64,000 nt of DNA. It comes from Ktedonobacteria bacterium. Lineage in GTDB: Bacteria > Chloroflexota > Ktedonobacteria > Ktedonobacterales > JACDGC01. Below are positions 26,741-35,060 of the stretch, in pieces. Both the position numbers and the translations under genes were made by a program. Location of the stretch: the NCBI GenBank assembly GCA_027459785.1, contig DAIDGU010000047.1:22239-86238 (forward strand), written 5' to 3'. The first letter of the stretch is position 1; every line of letters starts with the position of its first letter. Below the pieces are notes generated by a model that saw nothing but the letters and a program-made list of their open reading frames with translations, did not search any database and was not told the origin of the DNA.

Positions 26741-27883
26741 TTAGCTGCCCGTCGTCCCCGGCGGCGTGTAGGTGAAGTTAGCGAAGCTGGCGGCGAAGGG
26801 AGTGGCGCTACCCGGATCGGCCACGCCGAAAATGATCGCCTGCGAGCCGTCGCCAAGTTCATCGGCGTCCGACACCACCCCTTTGCCGTTCAGATGCACG
26901 TGCATGCCCAAGCCGTCAACCGTGACGCTGAACTTGAAGTTCGTCACCGCGCCGGACAGTTTGCCGGATTTCAGCACTTTGAGGACTTTGCCAGAGTTGT
27001 CGATCTGCACCAGGCTCCAATGGCCGTCTTGGCTGACCGCGACGACTTCCATCCCCGTCGGCAACTGTTGCTGGAGGCCGGCGAACACCACCGCATTGGT
27101 ATCACCTTTGGTGATCTTGCCGGTAACCGCATATTGGTAGGTGGATGGGAACGTACCATCCGACGTGTGGAAATTGATGAACAGGTAGTTGCTGGTGGCG
27201 CTCTTCGCGCTGAGCGTGGCCCCATCGCTCCCGCAGGCTATCGCGGCATTCGCGGCCAGGCTCCAGGTCGCGGTGCCTTGGTCGCACGAGCCGGGGGCGG
27301 CGGCGGAATAGACCACCGGGCCGGTGGGGGCCGCGGTCGCGGTCGGCGCTGTAGCGGCGGTGGTGCTGGCAGGTGTGGTCGAATCGCCACTGCGCACGAA
27401 GATCACCAGGCCGATGAGCAGCAGGAGGGCGATTGCGCCGCCGATGATGTTGATCAGGCGACGTCGGTCGGCCAACTGCTTGTCTTTAGCCGCGAGCGCG
27501 GCGGCAGCCTCGCGTGCCACATCGGCGGCGGGCGGCGCATCGATGGCCGCGATGAGCCGCTGGGCGGCATCCGTGATGGAGCCACGGAAAAGCACAGGGT
27601 TCGCATCCCAGGTGCCGAAAGGCAGAATCAGTGTCTGGGTAAAGAAAGGGAAACGCCGCGCGCCGTTCGCGTCAATCGCGGCTTGCACGGTAGGATCGGC
27701 CCTGGTGGTGGGCGACAGCACGACGACGGTGCCGCCATATTGCCCCGCCTGGGCGGCTTGTTCCGGCGTCGTCGCCAGGGTAACATTGCGACCCATCTGG
27801 CGCAAGGCGTCGGCCAACTCTGTGCCGCGCGTTTCACTGGGCGCGGCTACGACGAGGAGGTGCGATGTATCAGCAGGTTTCAT
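26741..27883 (-). CDS. TIR-like / single-pass membrane / beta-sandwich ectodomain protein
   Basis: A 380-aa protein in three parts. Residues about 5-125 are a cytoplasmic domain with the layout of a TIR-like fold (HLLVVAAPSETRGTELADAL, later VVVLSPTTRADPTVQAAI and FTQTLILPFG). One membrane helix follows at about 148-166 (IIGGAIALLLLIGLVIFV), then a Thr/Ala-rich linker. From about 205 an extracellular beta-sandwich resembles LamG/DUF1080-type sugar-binding domains (GKITKGDTNAVVFAGLQ, GMHVHLNGKGVVSD). The ATG at 27883 is preferred over a GTG 12 nt upstream. The TIR assignment is by pattern only: no catalytic Glu is identified, and NADase activity should not be assumed. The architecture suggests a sensor of outside ligands. 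Confidence 0.6.
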   Translation of the reverse strand: MKPADTSHLLVVAAPSETRGTELADALRQMGRNVTLATTPEQAAQAGQYGGTVVVLSPTTRADPTVQAAIDANGARRFPFFTQTLILPFGTWDANPVLFRGSITDAAQRLIAAIDAPPAADVAREAAAALAAKDKQLADRRRLINIIGGAIALLLLIGLVIFVRSGDSTTPASTTAATAPTATAAPTGPVVYSAAAPGSCDQGTATWSLAANAAIACGSDGATLSAKSATSNYLFINFHTSDGTFPSTYQYAVTGKITKGDTNAVVFAGLQQQLPTGMEVVAVSQDGHWSLVQIDNSGKVLKVLKSGKLSGAVTNFKFSVTVDGLGMHVHLNGKGVVSDADELGDGSQAIIFGVADPGSATPFAASFANFTYTPPGTTGS

Positions 27884-27903
27884 CAAGAGTTCCACTTTCC
27901 GCT

Positions 27904-27950
27904 AAGATAAGGTTATCTTCATTTTATGCGCATACCTGTAAGCCTGTCAA
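27904..27950 (-). promoter_or_regulatory. Promoter and palindrome before the TIR-like gene
   Basis: Minus strand TTGACA (27950-27945), 17 nt, ATAAAA (27927-27922; weak -10). Between it and the ATG lies the inverted repeat AAGATAA-GG-TTATCTT (27904-27919), a likely operator or transcript hairpin. Confidence 0.5.
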
Positions 27951-28045
27951 TGAATAATTCCACTTTCGCTTTGTGCAACGGACGCGCCACCGCTGGTTCA
28001 CCGGTGCCGCCAACGCGACAGACTTACCGACGCAGAAAGCGACGC

Positions 28046-28078
28046 GGGAGCCGATCACCCTCATGGCGATCAGCCCCC
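28046..28078 (-). terminator. Hairpin behind the 28107-29209 gene pair
   Basis: GGGAGCCGATC pairs with GATCAGCCCCC (two wobbles), 11-nt loop, about 30 nt beyond the stop codon of the secreted-protein gene. No U-run follows; terminator role is tentative. The rest of 27951-28106 shows nothing else. Confidence 0.35.
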
Positions 28079-28106
28079 GCGCGTGGGTCAGCAGCAGATG
28101 GGCGGT

Positions 28107-28856
28107 TTAGGAGCCGGGCGTCGGCGTGCCGCTCGCCGTTTTCAGCGCCGTGATGATGCTCTTGAGATCTTGCCATGCCTGGTGCAGTTCGCTGTGCGCT
28201 GTGCGCAGGTCGGTGCGGATCTGCGTCTTCGTGCCGTCGGTGTTGGGATAGTTCGCCGGCACCAGGTTCGGGAAGAGGCCGTTGGCCGCGCCGATCTGGT
28301 TGCCTGCGTCCGTCACCTGCGTCACCAGGTCGTTGTACAACTGCGTGGTGTTGCCGGGGCTGCCGGCTTTCTGAATATCTTGCTGGATCTCGGACTCTTT
28401 GCTGACAAACTTCTGTTGCACGTTCGTCAGGTGATCATCATACGCTTGCAGGTAGTCGGCGGGCAGTTGCACGACAAAGATGCGGAACTGCACATAGATG
28501 TTTTTCACATCGCTGCGCGCATTGGTGATGTTCGTCTCCTTATCCAGCGTCCCTTGCAGCGTTTGCAAGCCCGCAATAGCCGTATTCGCCGATCCCACGA
28601 TGGCGGCTTGCTGCGTGGATGTCAAGTGGGTATTGGCATTGATGCGCCCGATCAACTTTTGCAGCGCGGCGATGCGCTCGGCGATGCGCGCGTTGCCGAA
28701 CGCGATGACGCAGGCTAGGTTTTTGCCACAGATCCCATCCGCCGGGGCGGCGGGAGTGGTATGCGCGGCCAGCGCGTTCGTAGTCAACAGCAGCCCGCCG
28801 GCCAACGCGGCGGCTAGGGCGATGCCGGGAATGAGGCGACGAATAGGTAGTTTCAC
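28107..28856 (-). CDS. Secreted helical protein of unknown function
   Basis: A 249-aa protein with a signal peptide or N-terminal anchor (MKLPIRRLIPGIALAAALAG, then cleavage near ALAA-HTT). The mature part is predicted to be largely helical, with Gln- and Asn-rich heptad-like stretches (IAERIAALQKLIGRINANTH; KFVSKESEIQQDIQKAG; SELHQAWQDLKSIITALKTA), and has a single CGKNLAC cysteine pair near its start. No known family is recognised. Its ATG overlaps the stop of the lipoprotein gene upstream (4 nt), so the two are probably made together and may act together on the outer face of the membrane. Confidence 0.75.
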   Translation of the reverse strand: MKLPIRRLIPGIALAAALAGGLLLTTNALAAHTTPAAPADGICGKNLACVIAFGNARIAERIAALQKLIGRINANTHLTSTQQAAIVGSANTAIAGLQTLQGTLDKETNITNARSDVKNIYVQFRIFVVQLPADYLQAYDDHLTNVQQKFVSKESEIQQDIQKAGSPGNTTQLYNDLVTQVTDAGNQIGAANGLFPNLVPANYPNTDGTKTQIRTDLRTAHSELHQAWQDLKSIITALKTASGTPTPGS

Positions 28857-29209
28857 GGCTGCACCCCCTGCTGCGATCCCGTCTGGTCGGTGGTCGCATT
28901 AGTTTGCTCCGATGACAGATCGCTGAAATCGGCGGAAAGGCTGTCGCTCAGGCTTTGCAGATCCTGCACGGCAACGGGGTTGCCCGTGGTCGTCGTTGTC
29001 GTGCTGCCGGTGGTCGTGCCGGTCGATGTGTTCCCCTGGCCCGTTGTCACGCTCGCGCCGCCACCGTTGCCGGTGGAGTTTTGCCCGTTGTGGCCGCAGC
29101 CGCCCAACAGCAGGGCGAACCCCAGCGCGACCACTGCCGCCGCTGAGGCCAAGCCACGCCCACGGTGGTCCTTGCTCAAGACACGGTGAATCGATTGCAT
29201 TTGCACCAT
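28853..29209 (-). CDS. Small lipoprotein
   Basis: A 118-aa lipoprotein with a type II signal peptide: positive N terminus (VLSKDHRGRG), hydrophobic AAAVVALGFALLL and lipobox GGC. The mature region is low complexity (Gly/Asn/Thr, including runs of Thr around TTGSTTTTTTG) with a short acidic helical end (DLQSLSDSLSADFSDLSSEQ). Nothing identifies a function; the Thr-rich part looks like a cell-envelope spacer. It is first in a two-gene unit with 28107-28856. The ATG at 29209 is the upstream choice; MQSIHRVL nine nt in is an alternative start. Confidence 0.75.
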   Translation of the reverse strand: MVQMQSIHRVLSKDHRGRGLASAAAVVALGFALLLGGCGHNGQNSTGNGGGASVTTGQGNTSTGTTTGSTTTTTTGNPVAVQDLQSLSDSLSADFSDLSSEQTNATTDQTGSQQGVQP

Positions 29210-29543
29210 GCGCTCCTCTAATCGTGTGTTTCACAGCGACTTCTTTTGCATAGCACCAGCGCGGGAACAAAGCCGCTGCCATTCCCGCGCACCATATTGC
29301 GAACCGGTTGCGCAGGTAACACGCTGTAGCTGAGCGAAGCGTTTCATCAATTTCTCATGCTGGGGATCAGTAGCCAAGAGGTACTATATACGCATCGCTT
29401 GCTCAATTGCCGAAGGCAAGTGATTCGCGCAGCAGACAGCAATCACCGTGGGGCAGACAGCAATCACCGTGGGGCGGACATTCCTGTCCGCCGCTTGCTA
29501 GGCAGACCCTGAGCCGTCATCACGAAGGCTGCGCGGGCGCGGG
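29210..29543. other. Gene-free stretch with family A repeats
   Basis: No convincing gene. 29438-29492 holds two direct copies of CAGCAATCACCGTGGGGC, the second running into the family A palindrome GGCGGACATTCCTGTCCGCC. A small hairpin TTGCC-GAA-GGCAA is at 29407-29419. Confidence 0.7.
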
Positions 29544-30527
29544 TTAATGCGCGGAATGGTTGATCGCGGCGACAGCGGAGAAGGCGAACACCACGATGAG
29601 CAGGATGAGGCCGATAAAAGTGTAACCAAGCACCATTCCCGTCACTGCCATGCCTCCACCTGACAGCGCACCACGGCTGCGCTTGATCTGCCCCAGCGCG
29701 ACATGGCCGCAGATGATCGCCGCCAACGCCGATAGAAAGCCGAAGGTGCAGGCGTAGCCCGTAGGGTTGAATTGGCCCTGTTGGTACTGCGACGCGAACG
29801 CAATGCTGGTGATGACCCAACCGACCGTGAAGAGGCCGCACAACAGGCTTACCACCGCTGTCCCACTCTTGCGCGGCGGATTGATATACGCGGGGGCGTA
29901 TGGTGGCACACCGTAGGCCGGTGGCGGATAGCCGGCGGGCTGATACGCGGGGGGCGGGTAAGCTGCCGGGGGATATTGCGGGGCAGGGTATTGCGGCGCA
30001 TATGCGGGTGGTGGGTATTGGGGTGGCGCGCCCGTGGCGGCATTCCCGTAGCCTCCCAGCGGTGGCGTGGCATACACTGGCGCGCTGGGTGGTGGCGGAG
30101 CATACGGCGAACTGGCCGGCGGCACGGCGTAGGTTGGCGGGGGCATGGCGGTCTGCGTGCGCGGCGCGCAATCAACACATAGGTTCACCGCCGGATTCCA
30201 ACAGACGGCGCGGCAGCGCCAGCGCCCACAGCGTGGGCATTGCGCGAAAGCCGGCCCGACCTCGGCATACGCGCGATTCAGCGCGGCATCCTTCACCCGA
30301 TCCTTCACCATATCCGACGCCGTATCGCCGACGAGGCCGCCGATGAACGGGATCTTGCCCGCGACCTTGCCCACAGCATACCCGCCGGCATCCGCCGCCA
30401 GCGCCGAAGCGGCGATGAAGCTGCTCCGGTAGCCATTGCCGCACCGGATGCACACGAACTCGAATTGATAGCCAACGGCGTTGGAAAGATCACGGATGAA
30501 GGCACCAAAGGGTGCGGTGTCTGCCAT
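29544..30527 (-). CDS. DUF4190-type membrane protein with zinc-finger-like N terminus
   Basis: A 327-aa protein. Residues about 15-110 contain Cys pairs of a zinc-ribbon type (FVCIRCGNGY; CPRCGRWRCRAVCW; NLCVDC) around a Gly/Ala-rich glycine-zipper-like region (AGKIPFIGGLVGDTASDMVK). Residues about 115-215 are a long Pro/Tyr/Ala linker (PPPAYAPQYPAPQYPPAAYP). The C-terminal 110 residues carry two membrane helices with the DUF4190 motif (GHVALGQIKRSRGALSGGGM). The start at 30527 (MADTAPFG) is favoured because the upstream extension reads through the promoter. It probably sits in the membrane with the ribbon part inside; the role is unknown. Confidence 0.75.
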   Translation of the reverse strand: MADTAPFGAFIRDLSNAVGYQFEFVCIRCGNGYRSSFIAASALAADAGGYAVGKVAGKIPFIGGLVGDTASDMVKDRVKDAALNRAYAEVGPAFAQCPRCGRWRCRAVCWNPAVNLCVDCAPRTQTAMPPPTYAVPPASSPYAPPPPSAPVYATPPLGGYGNAATGAPPQYPPPAYAPQYPAPQYPPAAYPPPAYQPAGYPPPAYGVPPYAPAYINPPRKSGTAVVSLLCGLFTVGWVITSIAFASQYQQGQFNPTGYACTFGFLSALAAIICGHVALGQIKRSRGALSGGGMAVTGMVLGYTFIGLILLIVVFAFSAVAAINHSAH

Positions 30528-30592
30528 GAAGCGACCGACCTTTCTACAGCGAAGAAAACATAACGATTCCAACCAAAGAAACGAACATGGGC

Positions 30593-30620
30593 AGTATAGC
30601 AGAACCATGGGATCATTCAA
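30593..30620 (-). promoter_or_regulatory. Promoter of the DUF4190-type gene
   Basis: Minus strand TTGAAT (30620-30615), 16 nt, TATACT (30598-30593), about 66 nt before the chosen ATG at 30527. Confidence 0.65.
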
Positions 30621-30682
30621 GGCGCAATTCATGGAAAATGCCGATGGCGACGAAATTGTAGGTTGTCGTGCTAGATTGTCAA

Positions 30683-31810
30683 CTAACTGGCGAGCAGCGC
30701 GGCACAGTCCAGGTCGCGGTAAGCTCCCAGGATGCAGTGCATCTTCGGTTGCCAGTAGCTCCGGCGCGATCCGTTTGTCTGGTCCCATACGGGATACAGC
30801 GCGAGGAGGATGATCAGCAGGCGATAATCGGTCAGCAGGTCATCCCAGGAATAGTCCCGCACGCCCCATTGGTGCAGTCCCGCCAGGTAGCGGCGCAGCA
30901 AGCGTTCCTCGCGCCCGCCGGCGTGGCGCTGGTCCGGCGTCCAGAAGAAGGCGCACAGATGCACGAGGTCGCGGGCGACGAAATCGCCGCTGATATCCTG
31001 AAAGTCGATCAGGTAGGTTGGCCCCGTGCCGTCATTGGGACACAGGAACTGCGAGAGATAGCCGTCGCCGTGCGCCAGCGTCAGGTTGCGCAACGACATG
31101 ACGCGCGGTGCCAGGTAGCGATCCCACAGAGCGGGCAAGCCAGCGAGGATCTGTGCATAGGCAACGTGATCCTCCGCCAGCAACGTCGCGCCCTCGACAG
31201 CATTGAACGCAGCCCATTGCACCTGGCGTCGCGCCACGTGCGCCTCGTAATGCGCCGGGCTGCGATACCACGGCGACACCTGTCCCACCCCCGCGCCCAG
31301 AGCGGGATGTTCCCACCAGAAGGCGTGAAAGCGGGCATAGGTGTCGATGATGGCGTCGAGTTGGTCGTCCGGCGGCACGCCATCCAGCGCGATGAGTTGG
31401 TCGCGCGTCACCGGTGGCGCGTGCGTCGCCGACACATCCGCCAGCAAAATGGCAGAGCGGTCGCTGGCGCGATCATATGCTGCCAAGTAGCATGGCACCA
31501 GCATCAGCAAATCCGCCATGCAGGGCGCGGCCAACTGATAGAAGCTGACCTCCCACGCGCCCGACTCGCGCGCCCATTCCGTCGCCAGATTGCGCTTGAG
31601 GAAGAGACGTGTGGGAGCCTCCGGCGGCGCATCAGAGGTATACGTCACCGTCAGGTGCAGCGCGGCGGAATTGAAGGCGGCGTTCGCCTGCGCCGTCACG
31701 GCTTGCACCGCGCCCCGTGGCAGCGCGCCGCCCACCTGCAACGCCGCCGTCAGCCATGCCAGCGTGATCGCCTCTTCCAAATCAGGGATGGCCGGCATGG
31801 TCATGGGCAT
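30683..31810 (-). CDS. Kinase-fold phosphotransferase (APH/CHK-like)
   Basis: A 375-aa protein of the aminoglycoside phosphotransferase/choline-kinase-like fold that phosphorylates small-molecule hydroxyls with ATP. Visible motifs: LFLKRN (ATP-binding lysine region, about 70-75), LTLAHGDGYLSQFL (the Brenner motif HGDxxxxN with Gln in place of Asn), and TYLIDFQDISGDFVARDLVH (metal-binding DFxD-like motif as DFQD). The pattern is closest to the ecdysteroid-kinase-like/DUF1679 group. GGAG lies just upstream; the second ATG (31804) has better spacing. Substrate unknown; drug resistance should not be inferred. The Asn-to-Gln change is worth noting but the rest of the site looks intact. Confidence 0.75.
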   Translation of the reverse strand: MPMTMPAIPDLEEAITLAWLTAALQVGGALPRGAVQAVTAQANAAFNSAALHLTVTYTSDAPPEAPTRLFLKRNLATEWARESGAWEVSFYQLAAPCMADLLMLVPCYLAAYDRASDRSAILLADVSATHAPPVTRDQLIALDGVPPDDQLDAIIDTYARFHAFWWEHPALGAGVGQVSPWYRSPAHYEAHVARRQVQWAAFNAVEGATLLAEDHVAYAQILAGLPALWDRYLAPRVMSLRNLTLAHGDGYLSQFLCPNDGTGPTYLIDFQDISGDFVARDLVHLCAFFWTPDQRHAGGREERLLRRYLAGLHQWGVRDYSWDDLLTDYRLLIILLALYPVWDQTNGSRRSYWQPKMHCILGAYRDLDCAALLAS

Positions 31811-31822
31811 AATCTCCTGGGA

Positions 31823-31846
31823 GCGGACAGGAATGTCCGCCCCACG
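31823..31846. repeat. Family A palindrome
   Basis: GAGCGGACAGGAATGTCCGCCCCACGG, a single copy between two minus-strand genes. Confidence 0.8.
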
Positions 31847-31881
31847 GTTGATTATCCGTGCAATGGAAACGGCTGGGGCTG

Positions 31882-32850
31882 TCAGGGGAGCAGCAACACC
31901 TTGCCGGTGGTTTGGCGGCCAGTGAGGGCTTCCTGCGCCGCCGCCGCCTGGTCCAGCGGAAACGTCGCGCCGATGTTGACACGCAGCTTGCCCTGGCCCA
32001 GCAGCGCAAAAAGGTCGCCGGAGCGTTGGCGCAGTTCCTCTGTCGTGGCGATGTAGTGTACCAGCGTCGGGCGCGTGAGGAAGAGCGATCCTTTGGCGTT
32101 GAGCGTTTGGATGTTGAAGGGTGGCACCGGCCCGCTGGATTGGCCGAAAAGCACCAGATAGCCGCGCGGGCGCAAGCTATTCAGGCTTTGGTCAAAGGTG
32201 GTTTGGCCGACGGAATCATAGACGACATCCACGCCGCGCCCGTTGGTGAGCGCCTTGGTGCGGGCGGCGAAATCTTCCTGAGTGTAGATGATCACCTCGT
32301 CTGCGCCCGCCGCATGGGCTATCTGCGCCTTGGCCTCGGTGGAAACGGTGCCGATGACGCGCGCCCCGCGCAGCTTCGCCAGTTGCACCAGCAGGCCGCC
32401 CACGCCGCCCGCCGCCGCGTGGACCAGCGCGGTATCGCCCGGTTGCAGCGGATAGGTGCTGTGGCTGAGGTAGTGCGCCGTCATGCCCTGCAACATCAGC
32501 GCCAGCGCCTGCCGCAGATCGATCCCGTTCGGCACCGGCACCAGCCGCGCCGCCGGCACCACGGCATATTCCGCGTACGCGCCAGGGATGCTGGTGTAGG
32601 CGACCTGCGCGCCGACGGCGATATCCGTCACGTCTGGCGCGACGGCATCCACCACGCCGGCCCCCTCCTGCCCCAGCGTCAGCGGCAACTGCGCCGGATA
32701 TTGCCCTTCGCGGAAATAGATGTCGATGAAGTTGACGCCGCTCGCCGTCAGTTTCACACGCGCCTGCCCCGGCCCTGGTTCCGGCATCGGCACGTCGTCC
32801 ACGCGCAACACGTCCGGCCCGCCCGTTGTATGAATGCGGATCGCTTTCAC
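31882..32850 (-). CDS. Zinc-independent quinone oxidoreductase (MDR family)
   Basis: NADPH:quinone reductase-like protein of 322 aa. N-terminal GroES-like domain (VKAIRIHTTGGPDVLRVDDV; FREGQYPAQLPLTLGQEGAG), Rossmann domain with VHAAAGGVGGLLVQLAKLRG and VYDSVGQTTFDQSLNSLRPR; no structural-zinc cysteines. The GTG at 32850 is chosen because AGGAGG sits 6 nt upstream; the frame extends 23 codons further without a ribosome site. It probably reduces quinones or enones in the cytoplasm. It lies downstream of rhodanese and other minus-strand genes but with a gap of 100 nt, so an operon is not certain. Confidence 0.9.
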   Translation of the reverse strand: MKAIRIHTTGGPDVLRVDDVPMPEPGPGQARVKLTASGVNFIDIYFREGQYPAQLPLTLGQEGAGVVDAVAPDVTDIAVGAQVAYTSIPGAYAEYAVVPAARLVPVPNGIDLRQALALMLQGMTAHYLSHSTYPLQPGDTALVHAAAGGVGGLLVQLAKLRGARVIGTVSTEAKAQIAHAAGADEVIIYTQEDFAARTKALTNGRGVDVVYDSVGQTTFDQSLNSLRPRGYLVLFGQSSGPVPPFNIQTLNAKGSLFLTRPTLVHYIATTEELRQRSGDLFALLGQGKLRVNIGATFPLDQAAAAQEALTGRQTTGKVLLLP

Positions 32851-32950
32851 TGTTTGCCTCCTGATGGTAATGTAAGATGTCTCTTGCACAGTGTACCGCA
32901 GAAGGCGGCATGCGATCACGCTGGCGCGTAGGGCGGCGCAGACAAACTCG

Positions 32951-33286
32951 TTAGCGCGCGACCGGCAGGTGGTGGTCTTCCCAGGCGACCATGCCGCCGG
33001 TCAGGTTGCTGGCGCGCGTGAAGCCGGCGCGCTGGAGCATGGCGGTGGCCACTGCGCTGCGCTGGCCGGAGTGGCACACCAGCACCACGTCGCGGTCACG
33101 CGGGATCTCGTCCATGCGGGCGGCGAGTTGGCCCAGGGGGATGTGCTGGGCGTCGGCGATATGGCCCTCCGCCCATTCGTCCGGCTCGCGCACGTCCACG
33201 ACGACGGGGCGCTGGTCTGCCGCGCCTGCCAGGCGGGCGGCGACATCGGTGGCGGCAATCGCGGGTACGTTTGGTCGTTTGAACAT
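32951..33286 (-). CDS. Single-domain rhodanese (sulfurtransferase)
   Basis: A 111-aa rhodanese-like domain. Key segments are PVVVDVREPDEWAEGHIADA, IPLGQL and the active-site loop VLVCHSGQRSAVAT, whose Cys carries the persulfide. GGMVAWEDHHLPV closes the domain. It moves sulfane sulfur from thiosulfate or a persulfide donor to an acceptor; the size is normal for this class. It lies 12 nt after the PPOX-fold gene stop at 33299, so the two are probably co-transcribed. Confidence 0.9.
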   Translation of the reverse strand: MFKRPNVPAIAATDVAARLAGAADQRPVVVDVREPDEWAEGHIADAQHIPLGQLAARMDEIPRDRDVVLVCHSGQRSAVATAMLQRAGFTRASNLTGGMVAWEDHHLPVAR

Positions 33287-33298
33287 CGGGTGTTTCCT

Positions 33299-33727
33299 TT
33301 AGAGGTGTGCTGAGATGGCGATGTAAGCCCAGGCGTCTTGGGAGCCGCGCTGGAAGCGCCGGGCAATCGTGGTATACCACATCAGCAGGTGATAGTGCCA
33401 GCCATACTTCTGGCCGAGCGCGGCGCGAATGCGCGTGATCGTGGTTTGATCGCTTATCATACTGGCGGTGCCGACGATGGTTGGTCCCGTCACGTCGCCG
33501 CTCAGCGTGCAGGGCGCGACGGTCACGCGCGGATTGGCACGAATGCGCTTCACTTTACCCGTGCTTGCGCCCGTATAAAGATACACGCTGTCGTCCAATA
33601 TAACGAACCACACCGGCGTGGCCACGGGCATTTCGTTGCGCCGGAACGTCGTCAGACTGATATACTGTTCCCCTTCGAGGGGTAAGAATAGTTGTTCTTG
33701 CATCCTGATGCGCTCACTGATCACCAT
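33299..33727 (-). CDS. PPOX-class flavin/F420-dependent oxidoreductase-fold protein
   Basis: A 142-aa protein of the pyridoxamine-phosphate-oxidase-like split barrel. YISLTTFRRNEMPVATPVWF and VYLYTGASTGKVKRIRANPR are the typical strands binding the phosphate of FMN or F420; VAPCTLSGDVTGPTIVGTA follows. Members reduce small substrates or bind F420; the cofactor cannot be told here. The ATG at 33727 is preceded by AGGGGG at 8 nt. Reading further upstream only enters a family A repeat, so the longer frame is rejected. Confidence 0.8.
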   Translation of the reverse strand: MVISERIRMQEQLFLPLEGEQYISLTTFRRNEMPVATPVWFVILDDSVYLYTGASTGKVKRIRANPRVTVAPCTLSGDVTGPTIVGTASMISDQTTITRIRAALGQKYGWHYHLLMWYTTIARRFQRGSQDAWAYIAISAHL

Positions 33728-33740
33728 CACTGCATCCCCC

Positions 33741-33810
33741 TGTCCGCCGAATGACAGACAAGAATGTCTGTCCTCCAGATATCCGTGGGGCGGACATTCC
33801 TGTCCGCCGT
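33741..33810. repeat. Family A palindromes
   Basis: GACAGACAAGAATGTCTGTC followed by CCGTGGGGCGGACATTCCTG and TCCGCC: two diverged copies in tandem between convergently oriented coding ends on the minus strand. Confidence 0.85.
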
Positions 33811-33815
33811 CTTTG

Positions 33816-35033
33816 TCATGCCACCACGCCGCGCGCATGCAAATCGGCGATCTCCTGGTCATTATGGCCTAGGATTTCCCGCAAGATCTGATCCGTATGC
33901 TCGCCCAGGCGCGGCGGGGGCAGGCGCACAGTGGCCGGCGTGGCGCTCAGCCGGTAGGGCGGCGCGACCAGTGCCAGGTCGCCGAGCGGCGGATAGGCGA
34001 CGGTGGTGACGCTGCCGAGCGCCTGAGCCTGGGGCGAGTGCAATGCCTCGCCGACGGTCTGGATCGGCCCGCACGGCACGCTGGCGGCGCGCAGATCGGC
34101 GATCCAGTCAGCGGCGTCGCGGGCGGCGAAGCGTTCGTTCAGCGCCGCGACCAATGCCGCTCGGTGCTGTACCCGCGCTGGATTCGTGGCGAAACGCGGG
34201 TCAGCGGCCCAGGCTGGTATGCCCAGGACGGCGCACAGCGCGGCGAACTGGCGATCCGTGCCGACGCCGAGGGCGAACTGGCGGTCGCGGGCGCGGAAGG
34301 TCTCATACGGCACGATGCTGCGGTGCGCATTGCCCAGACGCAAGCTGTCTTCGCCGGCGACGAGGTAATTTTGCCCGACGTTGGCCAGCCATGCCAGGCC
34401 GGCGGCAAAGAGCGAACTGTCGATGCGCTGCCCCTGGCCCGTGGCATCGCGGTGGCGCAGCGCCGCCAGGATGGCCGTCGCGGCGAACATGCCGGTGGTG
34501 ATGTCCACAATTGCCACGCCGACCTTCGCCGGTTCGCCATCCGCCGGGCCGGTGATCGCCATGACGCCCGTTTCCGCCTGGGCGACGAAATCGAAGCCGG
34601 GCAGGTCGCGCAGCGGCCCCACGGGACCATAGCCGGAGATGCTGCACCAGACCAGGCCAGGATGCCCGGCGCTGAGATCGCCGTAGCCCAGGCCCATTTC
34701 GTCCAGCAAGCCCTGGCGGAAGTTTTCCAGCACCACGTCGCTGTGCGCCGCCAGGTCGCGGATGAGCGCGCGGCCCGCCGCGGCCTTCAGGTCCACCGCG
34801 ATGCCGCGCTTGTTGCGATTGACGCTCAGGTAATAGGCGCTGGCCCCGTCGGCAGCGTAGGGCGGACCCCAGCGGCGTGTTTCATCGCCCACGCCCGGCT
34901 GTTCCACCTTGATGATCTCCGCGCCCAGGTCGCCCAGCATCATCGCGCAATACGGCCCCGCCAGCACGCGCGAGAGGTCCAGCACGCGCACGCCCGCCAG
35001 GGGACCGGGGGGTGTTTTTTGATGGGTACTCAT
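33816..35033 (-). CDS. CaiB/BaiF-type CoA-transferase
   Basis: Class III CoA-transferase, 405 aa, moving CoA between carboxylic acids. The N terminus has the family pattern VRVLDLSRVLAGPYCAMMLG, DLGAEIIKVEQPGVGDETRR and SVNRNKRGIAVDLK. The region with the catalytic aspartate is GFDFVAQAETGVMAITG. C-terminal NPARVQHRAALVAALNERFA and RLPPPRLGEHTDQIL are also typical. Substrate is unknown (formyl-, succinyl- or branched-chain acyl-CoA types exist). No partner dehydrogenase or hydratase is adjacent. The ATG at 35033 has no strong ribosome site. Confidence 0.9.
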   Translation of the reverse strand: MSTHQKTPPGPLAGVRVLDLSRVLAGPYCAMMLGDLGAEIIKVEQPGVGDETRRWGPPYAADGASAYYLSVNRNKRGIAVDLKAAAGRALIRDLAAHSDVVLENFRQGLLDEMGLGYGDLSAGHPGLVWCSISGYGPVGPLRDLPGFDFVAQAETGVMAITGPADGEPAKVGVAIVDITTGMFAATAILAALRHRDATGQGQRIDSSLFAAGLAWLANVGQNYLVAGEDSLRLGNAHRSIVPYETFRARDRQFALGVGTDRQFAALCAVLGIPAWAADPRFATNPARVQHRAALVAALNERFAARDAADWIADLRAASVPCGPIQTVGEALHSPQAQALGSVTTVAYPPLGDLALVAPPYRLSATPATVRLPPPRLGEHTDQILREILGHNDQEIADLHARGVVA

Positions 35034-35060
35034 ACTAATGATTGTATACGATGCGGTCAG

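Noticed and set aside
26741..27883. Calling the TIR-like protein an anti-phage NADase
   Set aside because: Only the fold pattern is suggestive; no catalytic glutamate or partner defence gene could be identified.
30683..31810. Calling the kinase-fold protein an aminoglycoside resistance enzyme
   Set aside because: Motifs support only the broad APH/CHK fold, and HGDxxxxN has Gln in place of Asn.
33728..33862. N-terminal extension of the PPOX-fold gene
   Set aside because: Consists of translated family A repeats; the ATG at 33727 has a proper ribosome site and the fold begins there.
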